A DNA stretch of 22,071 bases. Source: MTP4 sp9310u (lineage in GTDB: Archaea > Halobacteriota > Methanosarcinia > Methanosarcinales > Methanosarcinaceae). Numbering within the stretch: the first letter of the stretch is position 1; each line of letters opens with the position of its first letter. Where the stretch lies: the NCBI GenBank assembly GCA_030627005.1, contig DAOUSW010000052.1:1-22071 (forward strand), read 5' to 3'. This document shows positions 15,208-21,916 of the stretch, one piece after another. The notes under the pieces were generated by a model. The model ran no database searches, was not told where the DNA came from, and was given only the letters and a program-made list of their open reading frames with translations. Made by a program: the position numbers and the translations under genes.

Positions 15208-16512
15208 ATGCCAGAATACTGGGATCCTGAAATCGAAACAATGCCTGTAGCAGAACTTAGAAAACTACAGGAAGCAAAACTGAGAGAAATAGTGCACTAT
15301 GTGTATGAGAATTCTCCTTTTTACAGGAACAGGTTTGACGAACACGGCGTCAGCCCGGATGATATCCGGACCCTTGAAGATGTCAGGAAATTACCTTTTA
15401 CTTTTAAGCAGGATCTCAGAGACACCTACCCCACCGGAATGTTTTGCGTCCCCAACTCAAAACTGGTCCGCTTTCACGCCTCTTCGGGGACAAGCGGGAA
15501 GCCGACAGTTGTGGGTTACACGGAAAAAGACATCGACAACTGGGCTGAGTCCCTTGCCCGGGCATTAACATCGATAGGGGTCGGAAAAGAGGACGTGCTC
15601 CAGGTCAGCTACGGATACGGGCTTTTCACCGGGGGACTTGGGGCGCATTACGCCGCAGAGAAAGTAGGAGCAACGGTGCTCCCCACAAGCTCCGGAAATA
15701 CGGAAAAGCAGATTGAGCTGATGAAAGACCTGGGAAGCACGGTTATTGCCTGCACCCCCTCTTACTTTGCCTACATGATCGAAGCCGCCAGGGAGCAGGG
15801 AGTCAGCATAAAAGATGACACGAAAATGAAGGCAGGAGTTTTCGGTGCAGAACCCTGGTCCCCCGAACTCAGGGAACGGATCGAGAAGGAATCCGGAATA
15901 AAAGCCTATGACATCTACGGGACTTCGGAAATGAGCGGCCCACTATTCACCGAATGCAGAGAACAGCGCGGCATTCACATCTGGGCAGACATGTACCTGG
16001 TAGAAATCCTGGACCCGGAAACAGGAGAACCGGTCCCTGACGGGGAAACAGGAGAGCTTGTGATAACAACCCTTGCCAAGGAAGCCCTCCCTCTGATCCG
16101 GTACAGGGTCAAAGACCTGACCAGAAAGACAGAGGAAACCTGTAAATGCGGCCGGACCCACCCAAGGATCATGAGGATTACGGGTAGGACGGACGATATG
16201 CTCATTATTCGCGGAATCAACGTCTTCCCCGGCCAGGTAGAGTCAGTCCTGCTGAAGATCCCGGAAGTAGGGAACCACTTTATGATGATTGTGGACCGGG
16301 TGGGGGAACTGGATACCATAAAAGTACAGATAGAGATGCACGAGTCCGCCTTCAGCGACAGGATGTCGGACATGATGTCCCTGGAGAAGAAAGTTGCAGG
16401 TGCACTGAAAAGCGTGCTGAACCTGGCGGTCCGGGTGGAGCTTGTGGAACACGGATCCCTCCCCCGCTCCATGGGCAAGTCGAAGAAAGTAATCGACAAC
16501 CGGAAACTCTGA
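15208..16512 (+). CDS. paaK: Phenylacetate-CoA ligase family acyl-CoA synthetase (AMP-forming)
   Basis: This enzyme of about 434 residues activates an aryl or other carboxylic acid to its CoA thioester through an acyl-adenylate. Residues below are numbered from the upstream GTG. The nucleotide P-loop is SSGTSGKPT (95-103), the adenine/substrate motif is YGTSEMSGP (240-248), the hinge region is GRTDDMLIIRGINVFP (329-344), and the C-terminal lysine is in SMGKSKK (K427). A CKCG pair precedes the hinge. A GTG at 15199 is possible, but that GTGA serves better as the ribosome-binding site for the ATG at 15208. A tandem ACT-domain protein follows, a common archaeal partner. Together they suggest use of arylacetates for aromatic amino acids through indolepyruvate oxidoreductase, which is not in this window. 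Phenylacetate as substrate is inferred. Confidence 0.9.
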   Translation: MPEYWDPEIETMPVAELRKLQEAKLREIVHYVYENSPFYRNRFDEHGVSPDDIRTLEDVRKLPFTFKQDLRDTYPTGMFCVPNSKLVRFHASSGTSGKPTVVGYTEKDIDNWAESLARALTSIGVGKEDVLQVSYGYGLFTGGLGAHYAAEKVGATVLPTSSGNTEKQIELMKDLGSTVIACTPSYFAYMIEAAREQGVSIKDDTKMKAGVFGAEPWSPELRERIEKESGIKAYDIYGTSEMSGPLFTECREQRGIHIWADMYLVEILDPETGEPVPDGETGELVITTLAKEALPLIRYRVKDLTRKTEETCKCGRTHPRIMRITGRTDDMLIIRGINVFPGQVESVLLKIPEVGNHFMMIVDRVGELDTIKVQIEMHESAFSDRMSDMMSLEKKVAGALKSVLNLAVRVELVEHGSLPRSMGKSKKVIDNRKL

Positions 16513-16667
16513 AATCCTGAAGGCTCGAAGGGACCGAAAGGTTTCTGAAAAAGATTTGAAGAGGAATTCAAGAGAAAAGTCAGTAAAAACTTAAAGAAGA
16601 GACTCGAGCAAAAAAATCAAGAAATAAACTCAAGCAAAAAGACTCGGGTAGAAATATGTCTCTGCAG

Positions 16668-16716
16668 AAAAGGAATCCTGCAGGACGTATATTCCACTTC
16701 TTTTCGGTTCCTTTTT
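16668..16716 (+). terminator. Possible terminator of the PaaK-type gene
   Basis: AAAAGGAA (16668-16675) is the reverse complement of TTCCTTTT (16708-16715), with a 32-nt loop and a final T. It is 155 bp past the stop, so either a long 3' UTR or chance. Confidence 0.35.
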
Positions 16717-16900
16717 AGCTCCTCTGTCCTGATTCCGCTCAGATCAGTTTCCAAAATAGTATCATGTAAGTTTAAATATACACAGCAACTTATATTATAT
16801 TCTGGAAGAAAAAACTCCCGAATAAAACTCCTGAACATGTATGAGAAGATCAGGATTATAACAGACAGGGGCTTAAACAGGATTAAAGTAATATAATAAG

Positions 16901-17010
16901 GATAATAAGGGATTCGTAGGGATAATAAGGAATTCATAAGGTCGATAAGGATTCATGAAGATAATACGAATTCATAAGATCATAAAAAATTATAAAGACA
17001 ATAGAAATTC
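16901..17010 (+). repeat. 20-bp degenerate tandem repeats in the ACT-gene leader
   Basis: Units of about 20 bp start at 16901, 16921, 16941 and 16961 (type GATAATAAGGAATTCATAAG), with decaying copies to about 17010. They run up to the start of the ACT-domain gene. The motif ATTC followed by AAG and ATAA recurs in each. Upstream, 16513-16900 holds only an A-rich stretch, a possible terminator and TATA-like sequence (TATATTATAT near 16790-16800). I see no gene there. Confidence 0.7.
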
Positions 17011-17054
17011 AAAAAAGAAGAATATTCAGGGATGTGAAGGATGTGGGTGCTGAA

Positions 17055-17492
17055 ATGGAAGACAAAATCATAAAGCAGATTTCTCTTTTTGCGGAAAACA
17101 AACCCGGCAGACTTGCAAGCGTGGCCAACAAGCTGAAAAGTACCGGGATAAATATCAGGGCCTTTACCATTGCGGAATCTGGTGACTTCGGGATTATCCG
17201 CATGGTGGTTGACAGGTCCGACTATGCCCACACCGTCCTCCACGACGCCGGGTTCACGGTTTCGGAGACTAACGTACTGGGGATCGAAATGGACGACGTT
17301 CCAGGTAGCATGTCCCGGATTGCAGAGGTTTTCGGAGAGGCAGAAATCAACCTGGACTACGCCTATGCCTTTGTCACCCGGCAACAAAAAGCCCTCCTCA
17401 TCGTCAGGGTAAACGAAATAGATCGGGCAATCAAGCTTCTGGAAGAAAATAATATCAAGCTCGTCGGCATGAAAGAGCTTGAAAAAATCTGA
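17055..17492 (+). CDS. Tandem ACT-domain protein
   Basis: The protein of about 145 residues consists of two ACT domains in tandem, the small-ligand-binding fold that usually senses amino acids. The first begins IKQISLFAENKPGRLASVANKL, and the second begins VLGIEMDDVPGSMSRIAEVF. There is no catalytic domain. In many archaea and bacteria such stand-alone ACT pairs sit beside PaaK-type ligases and indolepyruvate oxidoreductase, so it may sense an aromatic amino acid or aryl-CoA and modulate the ligase upstream. I use the ATG at 17055, preceded by GGGTG. A GTG at 17034 would add seven residues outside the fold. A 20-bp repeat array fills its leader. The ligand is inferred from context only. Confidence 0.87.
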   Translation: MEDKIIKQISLFAENKPGRLASVANKLKSTGINIRAFTIAESGDFGIIRMVVDRSDYAHTVLHDAGFTVSETNVLGIEMDDVPGSMSRIAEVFGEAEINLDYAYAFVTRQQKALLIVRVNEIDRAIKLLEENNIKLVGMKELEKI

Positions 17493-17537
17493 GATTTAAG
17501 GAAAACGGATTCCCGAAAAGGAAGTTTGTATTTCAGG

Positions 17538-17551
17538 AAAAAAGCTTTTTT
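17538..17551 (+). terminator. Terminator after the ACT gene
   Basis: AAAAAAGCTTTTTT is a perfect palindrome ending in T6, 46 bp past the ACT stop. Confidence 0.45.
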
Positions 17552-17712
17552 AAGCGAAAAAAGGAAAGAATCCAGAAGATGGGACCGTATATTTGCTCCC
17601 TACTTTCTGGAAAGCTCTCTATTTTTAGGTCACCCGGATCTTATTCCTGCAACTTATCGCTCTTAATTCAGGATAAACATTTCATAGAGTAAACATATTA
17701 TAAACGGCATTT

Positions 17713-17758
17713 TTAGGGGTTATCGGCCCTTCGATTGAATATACCCCTAAATATAAAA
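17713..17758 (+). promoter_or_regulatory. TATA box and adjoining inverted repeat of the DUF2103-mmp12 unit
   Basis: AAATATAAAA (17749-17758) is a good archaeal TATA box about 34 bp before the GTG at 17787, which implies a leader of only a few nucleotides. TTAGGGGT (17713-17720) and ACCCCTAA (17743-17750) form a perfect 8-bp inverted repeat. Its right arm abuts the TATA box where TFB would bind, as expected of a repressor site. Confidence 0.5.
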
Positions 17759-17786
17759 AAGGATAAATCAGATAAGAAAGCCTGCA

Positions 17787-18209
17787 GTGGAACAAAAAAC
17801 CCAAAAAGATGAGCAACAAGGAAGAAGGCATAAAAAGCCGGGTATCGCAATTACAATGACTGAAAGTGTTGAAATTTCACACGAAAGTGGAAAAAACTCC
17901 TTAAAAAGCAAACTTGGAGGAGCACACACCACCATTATCGGGGGGCGGACAGGAAAAAAGCTCGTGAGGCTTGTAAGCCAGCACCCCGAAATAAAAAAGA
18001 TCATCCCCTCAGTGATTTCCGTCAAAGGGACTGCAGGCGGAAAACTCTCCGGAAAAGTGCTGCGCGCCGATGCCAGGGGAAACCTGAGGATGCTTCTTTC
18101 GGAAGGGAGAAGTTTCCAGGAACTCAGGCTCGTAACAACGGTGGGGACAGCTGAAGAAGGGGACAGGATCATGAATGAATTAAACGAAATTTTAAAAGAG
18201 GCCCTCTAA
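17787..18209 (+). CDS. DUF2103 family protein of unknown function
   Basis: The 140-residue product appears to be a DUF2103 protein, a small family described as predicted metal-binding but without known function. From memory the family pattern is a His-Thr/Ser-x-Ile-x-Gly start, then a Pro-Gly/Ser-Val-Ile turn, then an arginine-rich strand, RxGxxxQE and VT. Here it is seen as GAHTTIIGG, IIPSVISVKG, LRMLLSEGRSFQELRLVTT. The first 35 or so residues are charged and probably disordered (KTQKDEQQGRRHKK). The start is uncertain: GTG at 17787 fits a nearly leaderless transcript, and an ATG at residue 24 is possible. It is 23 bp upstream of methanogenesis marker 12 and surely co-transcribed with it, linking the two functionally. 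Confidence 0.75.
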   Translation: MEQKTQKDEQQGRRHKKPGIAITMTESVEISHESGKNSLKSKLGGAHTTIIGGRTGKKLVRLVSQHPEIKKIIPSVISVKGTAGGKLSGKVLRADARGNLRMLLSEGRSFQELRLVTTVGTAEEGDRIMNELNEILKEAL

Positions 18210-18232
18210 GGCATTCAAGGAGAGATGGCTGC

Positions 18233-19213
18233 TTGGCATTTATAGGGATTGACCACGGAACCACAGCAATGCGTTTTGCCCTGATAGAGGGAAAGGAAGT
18301 ACGGACTTTTGAACTTGCCAGGGCTGAAGCGGCTGCCATGTCAGAAGAGGATGTACTTGCATCCATTGAAAAGAATTTAGGCATTCGCCGCGGAGACATA
18401 GAGTTAATTGCCGCCACATATTCCATGGGAGACGGGTTTTCTACAATAAAAGATATCCGTGCCCTGGAAGGAAGAGGGCTCCGGAGCCTGGAAGGGGCAG
18501 GGAAAAAAACAGGAGGAGGCACAAGGGTCTTTGATGCGGTCCGAAACTCAGGGATTCCGGCAGTAGCAATCCCCGGCATCCACACCGAAAGCCGGGTGGA
18601 CCCCCGGATGAAAGTTTTTTCCCACCTCACAAGCCCGGAAAAGCTGGGAATAGCTTACCACATCAGATGCCTGGGCTGTGAGGATTTTGTGGCCTCCGAC
18701 ATCAGTTCCAATACCGTAACCCTCGCCGTCGCAGGAGGGAAGCTGCTCGGGGCAATCGACGCCTGTATCTTTGCCCCCGGGGTACACCACGGCCCCCTTG
18801 ACCTGCAGGCAATCCGGGACGTAGATGCAGGAATTATGAGCGCAAACCAGGCATTCATAGAAGCCGGCACCCTGAAGATGACCCCCTACGAAGACCGGGA
18901 AGAAATGCTCGCAGCAGCCGAAAAAGGAGAGGCTCCCGCCCTGCTTGCCCTTGACACCATAGCCCTCTTTGCAGCCATGGAAATAGTCTCCATGCAGCTC
19001 CTCCTCAGGGACTACGGGATTTCGGGAGAAGCCATCTTCCTTGCAGGTTCGGTAGGGGAAGTGGAGTATGTCCAAAAGAAGATAAGCAGGCACCTTGGCC
19101 AGGAGTGCCGCTGCCTCGGGAAGTGGCATGCTGCGATCGGCTGTGCCGAGATTGCCAGGGACATTGCAGGAGGAACGGAGCAGATCCTCGGCGTGGACGT
19201 GGAATATCCGTAA
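18233..19213 (+). CDS. Methanogenesis marker protein 12
   Basis: This 326-residue protein matches methanogenesis marker 12, a family found essentially only in methanogens and methane oxidisers and of unassigned function. It has an ASKHA (actin/Hsp70/sugar kinase) ATPase layout: the phosphate-1 loop GIDHGTTAMRFALIEG (5-20) and a late adenosine-type motif AIFLAGSVGEVEY. GAGKKTGGGTRVFD and CIFAPGVHHGPLDLQAIRD lie between. Two cysteines in IRCLGCEDF could bind metal. The start is TTG: AAGGAGAG at 18217-18224 is correctly spaced for it, and the nearer ATG at 18225 is in another frame. It forms a unit with DUF2103. A role in coenzyme M reductase maturation is conceivable but not shown here. Confidence 0.88.
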   Translation: MAFIGIDHGTTAMRFALIEGKEVRTFELARAEAAAMSEEDVLASIEKNLGIRRGDIELIAATYSMGDGFSTIKDIRALEGRGLRSLEGAGKKTGGGTRVFDAVRNSGIPAVAIPGIHTESRVDPRMKVFSHLTSPEKLGIAYHIRCLGCEDFVASDISSNTVTLAVAGGKLLGAIDACIFAPGVHHGPLDLQAIRDVDAGIMSANQAFIEAGTLKMTPYEDREEMLAAAEKGEAPALLALDTIALFAAMEIVSMQLLLRDYGISGEAIFLAGSVGEVEYVQKKISRHLGQECRCLGKWHAAIGCAEIARDIAGGTEQILGVDVEYP

Positions 19214-19303
19214 AAAAGAATGTCCTGAAAGCGAACAAATTTAAAGGAAGATCCTGAAGGCGGAGAAAAGAGAGAAAGGAAAAGAAATAAGATCGGATCA
19301 GAC

Positions 19304-19879
19304 TTATTCCGTGCGTTCCTCCTGTCCGTCGTCCGGATACTTTTTGAGTTCCGAGGTTTCCATATCCTCCGGCCCCTCGATTATGTCATAACCGCTCATA
19401 CTGTCCTTGCTCATCAGGATGACGTAGTCCTCGGAATTCTTAAGCGCTGTGGAAAATCCGGGTTCTACCCCGAAAATAATCGTTTCTTTCCCGTGTTCAT
19501 TCGCCTTGTTCAGGAGAGGTTTGAAATCCGCGTCCCGGGTTACAATCGCCAGGGTGTCAATGTTGGGGTTGTAGACAAGCTCCATGCCTTCCACTGCAAG
19601 ACGGACGTCCACATCACTTGAACAGATGATGGGTTCAAGGCCATGGTTTTCGATTGCTTCCACCAGTTTGTCAGAGGCATACTGGTTAAGGAAAACCCTT
19701 CCGATCTTGATATTCCCATAATCTTTCAAAACATCCCTTATTTCTTCCAGGTTCACGTCGAACTCTTTCCGGAGGATGTTCGGACCGTCCACAAGAAGGC
19801 CGATCTTCCTCCTCCCTACCTCTTTTTTCGTGCGAAGGTACCTTGAAATCGAATCGAGTCCGCTTTTTACAGGTTTCAT
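19304..19879 (-). CDS. NYN/LabA-like domain protein (putative PIN-fold ribonuclease)
   Basis: The 191-residue protein has a NYN (LabA/DUF88) domain, a PIN-like fold with acidic residues arranged as in Mg-dependent ribonucleases. Conserved acidic positions appear in GLLVDGPNILRKEF (first Asp), the central SSDVDVRLAVEGM, and TRDADFKPLLNKANEHGKE (second and third Asp). A basic N-terminal segment (about 1-25) and an acidic C-terminal tail (about 165-191) flank it. AGAGGA before the ATG at 19879 supports the start. It stands alone, convergent with marker 12 and 437 bp from the next minus-strand gene. RNA cleavage is a family expectation; the target is unknown. Confidence 0.85.
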   Translation of the reverse strand: MKPVKSGLDSISRYLRTKKEVGRRKIGLLVDGPNILRKEFDVNLEEIRDVLKDYGNIKIGRVFLNQYASDKLVEAIENHGLEPIICSSDVDVRLAVEGMELVYNPNIDTLAIVTRDADFKPLLNKANEHGKETIIFGVEPGFSTALKNSEDYVILMSKDSMSGYDIIEGPEDMETSELKKYPDDGQEERTE

Positions 19880-20316
19880 TATCGGTATCCTCTATAAATG
19901 TTACAAACTCCGGGACCGACAAACATCTTGCCTTCACGTCCGGCGGATATTTCAGGGCAGCGCCATAGAGAGAAAGCAAAACAACTAAATCCTCCACATG
20001 TCGCTCTGAATCATCTTCACACTTCAGCCCTGCCTTACACGGATTCTAAAGCATTTAGTATGATTATTTTTAGTTTGCAGTCCAGGTACTCGAATATTCG
20101 GATAACTATCCTTATAATATCTAATATTTTCTTTTATGTAGTAAAGATTTGCATCATCAGGCAATTCCGAACCTGAACCCCAGCCTCACCGTCCGAAATG
20201 GGTCCGGACCTGGAGGCACTTCATACAGGGATCGGAAATCCCGGAAACATAAATCAACCCGCTAATTATGTGACGTGAGATACAATTTTATGTGGTGTGG
20301 TATATAATTAATAGGA
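19880..20316. other. Gene-free gap with small palindromes
   Basis: I see no gene in this 437-bp gap. It contains the 10-bp perfect palindrome CGAATATTCG (20091-20100), directly followed by GGATAACTATCC (20100-20111, arms GGATA/TATCC), then AT-rich TATA-like sequence on the minus strand (about 20110-20140). A small hairpin, GGGAT/ATCCC, is at 20228-20242. The palindromes may mark the promoter of the NYN gene, with a leader of more than 200 nt. Confidence 0.4.
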
Positions 20317-20739
20317 TTATAATTTATCGGAAAAAAGACCATTTCTCACTTCCCTGATAATATAAGGAGCCTCCTTTAATTCAAAGATATTTTCTGTTTT
20401 CCGTCCTTTTTTCTGCCGGTAGTACGTGATTTCCCCGAAGTTCCGGAGAAACGCCTCATACACTTCCGTAAATTGCTCGAATTCCTCTGCGGTGAGCTCA
20501 ATAATTCCTTCCCGGCCTGCCAGCCAGTCATAGACCCTGAGAAGGACGACATCTCTCACCCGCTTCAAACCCTCTGCGTCAGGCAGATTTTCAAAATAGA
20601 GGCTTTTTTTCAGGTCAGGAGACCAGGCTGCAAAGAGCCTTCGAAAATCAACAACCTGGACAGGTATTTTCTCGCCCGGCTCAGGCCTGGGATAATAATG
20701 ATTCTTTCCGAGAGGGAGCCCTGCCTCTTCCAGGCTCAC
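20317..20739 (-). CDS. Uncharacterised protein coupled to rhomboid protease
   Basis: I do not recognise this protein of about 140 residues. It is soluble, charged, without signal peptide, membrane helix or cysteine motif. Notable segments are VVDFRRLFAAWSPDLKKSLYFENLP, then VRDVVLLRVYDWLAGREGIIELTAEEFEQF, and a basic stretch YYRQKKGRKTEN near the end. Its start overlaps the rhomboid stop: GTGA contains both the GTG (20739) and the TGA, and a second GTG lies one codon earlier. AGGAAG stands just upstream inside the rhomboid gene. Such overlap implies translational coupling and probably a shared process or a role as adaptor, regulator or substrate. Confidence 0.72.
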   Translation of the reverse strand: MSLEEAGLPLGKNHYYPRPEPGEKIPVQVVDFRRLFAAWSPDLKKSLYFENLPDAEGLKRVRDVVLLRVYDWLAGREGIIELTAEEFEQFTEVYEAFLRNFGEITYYRQKKGRKTENIFELKEAPYIIREVRNGLFSDKL

Positions 20740-21404
20740 CACCTTCCTGCGTACCGTGGCCCCTTCCAGTACCTTTCCTGAATTTTCTTGATTCTGTAGC
20801 CCATGTAGAGCCCGACAAAAAGCCCGCTAAGATGAGCGATATGGGCTACCATGTCCGTTGAATGTATCATGAGGAAGTCGAATACGGCAAAGAGCACGAG
20901 GGCCTGTTTTAATTTCATGGGGACAAAGTAGACATAGACACGTGCATCCGGCTCAAGCACCGCAAGGGCTGCAAAGACCCCGTAAATTGCCCCGCTGGCT
21001 CCGACAATTGGGCTCGGGTAGATCCCGAAGATAGGCATGCTCATCAGGGCATGCCCCACAGCCGAGAGGATTCCTGCCGTAAAAAATATCCCCAAAAGCT
21101 GCTTATTTCCGACCCTCTGTTCAAGCCCCCTTCCGATAAAGAACATAACAAGCATGTTAACAAAAAGATGACTAATACCGTTGTGCAGGAAGATGTAGGT
21201 CACAAGAGTCCAGGGCCTGCTAAGGATATGGGAAGGGTCAAACCAGAAAGTCTGGTAATACAGGGACCCTATCCCCGGCACCAGCTCCACCAGGAAAGAA
21301 AGTACACAGATGGCAATTATTGCCATGGAAGGGCTGGATGACACCGAACGTTTTATCCTGTCCGCCATTCCGCCGGACCCATAAGGTGTGCTGTTTTGAT
21401 ACAT
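20736..21404 (-). CDS. Rhomboid-family intramembrane serine protease
   Basis: The 222-residue polytopic membrane protein carries the rhomboid catalytic dyad: Ser137 in GASGAIYG and His191 in AHIAHLSGLFVG (the HxxGxxxG form). The HLFVN motif (His79, Asn83) supplies the oxyanion-hole residues of GlpG-type enzymes. About six hydrophobic helices are visible, beginning around residues 27-44, with a short polar N-terminus and a basic C-terminal tail. Rhomboids cut transmembrane substrates within the membrane; the substrate here is unknown. AGGAA lies close to the ATG at 21404. It heads a two-gene unit with the overlapping small gene downstream. Confidence 0.92.
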   Translation of the reverse strand: MYQNSTPYGSGGMADRIKRSVSSSPSMAIIAICVLSFLVELVPGIGSLYYQTFWFDPSHILSRPWTLVTYIFLHNGISHLFVNMLVMFFIGRGLEQRVGNKQLLGIFFTAGILSAVGHALMSMPIFGIYPSPIVGASGAIYGVFAALAVLEPDARVYVYFVPMKLKQALVLFAVFDFLMIHSTDMVAHIAHLSGLFVGLYMGYRIKKIQERYWKGPRYAGRW

Positions 21405-21916
21405 GTTTCCTAATTCTCATTTATTTTTATATAGTATAAATCTACCTGAATGTAACAACTGAATAACAAAAATTCTTTCCGAAAAATTCCACTTAAAAGA
21501 ATCCATACAGAAGGCCAGTACGTCAATATATAGAAATCGTTGTAATAAATAAAAACTCGTTGAATACCCTCAATGTCCGAACCCTGAATTCCTCACAGGC
21601 AGATAAGAAAAGCCCCGGATCAAAAAGCTCCTGATCAAAAAGTCCCATGCTTTACCTTTAAAGCAGGAAAACTTAAAGCAGAAGAATTCTCGGCTTCACC
21701 TTTGAAGAATAGAAATGCTTCCTGATTAACCCTGGAGATCTGATGCCCGAACAAATTGTGACCCGAACAATGCCTGATAGATATAATACATGGGTACCTG
21801 ATACATAAAATGAACTGTACATAAGAGGCTTGCTACGTGAAAGTTGACTCATATAATAGGCCCGGTAAAATGAGATGGCTTTAGCCATACAGCAGTGTTA
21901 ATACATATTTTCTCCA
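21405..21916. other. Gene-free AT-rich stretch
   Basis: Beyond the rhomboid promoter I see no gene with a ribosome-binding site or a recognisable protein. A 15-bp direct repeat (GATCAAAAAGCTCCT at 21618-21632, near-copy 21633-21647) and scattered TATA-like runs are the only structures noted. Confidence 0.5.
21424..21446 (-). promoter_or_regulatory. TATA-like region of the rhomboid unit
   Basis: The minus strand reads TTTATACTATATAAAA about 25-36 bp before the ATG. Depending on which half is used, the transcript would start 0-10 nt upstream of the start codon, a leaderless or very short-leader mRNA. Confidence 0.4.

Noticed and set aside
17034..17054. GTG at 17034 as the start of the ACT-domain gene
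   Set aside because: It would add seven residues outside the ACT fold. The ATG at 17055 has a better-placed GGGTG and fits the usual length of the family.
20160..20260. Possible structured RNA gene between the NYN gene and the rhomboid unit
   Set aside because: Only short 5-bp stems are present. No cloverleaf, conserved loop or box motif could be assembled.
21673..21888. A 71-codon minus-strand frame in the last gap
   Set aside because: No ribosome-binding site, no similarity I recognise, and the composition matches the surrounding non-coding DNA.
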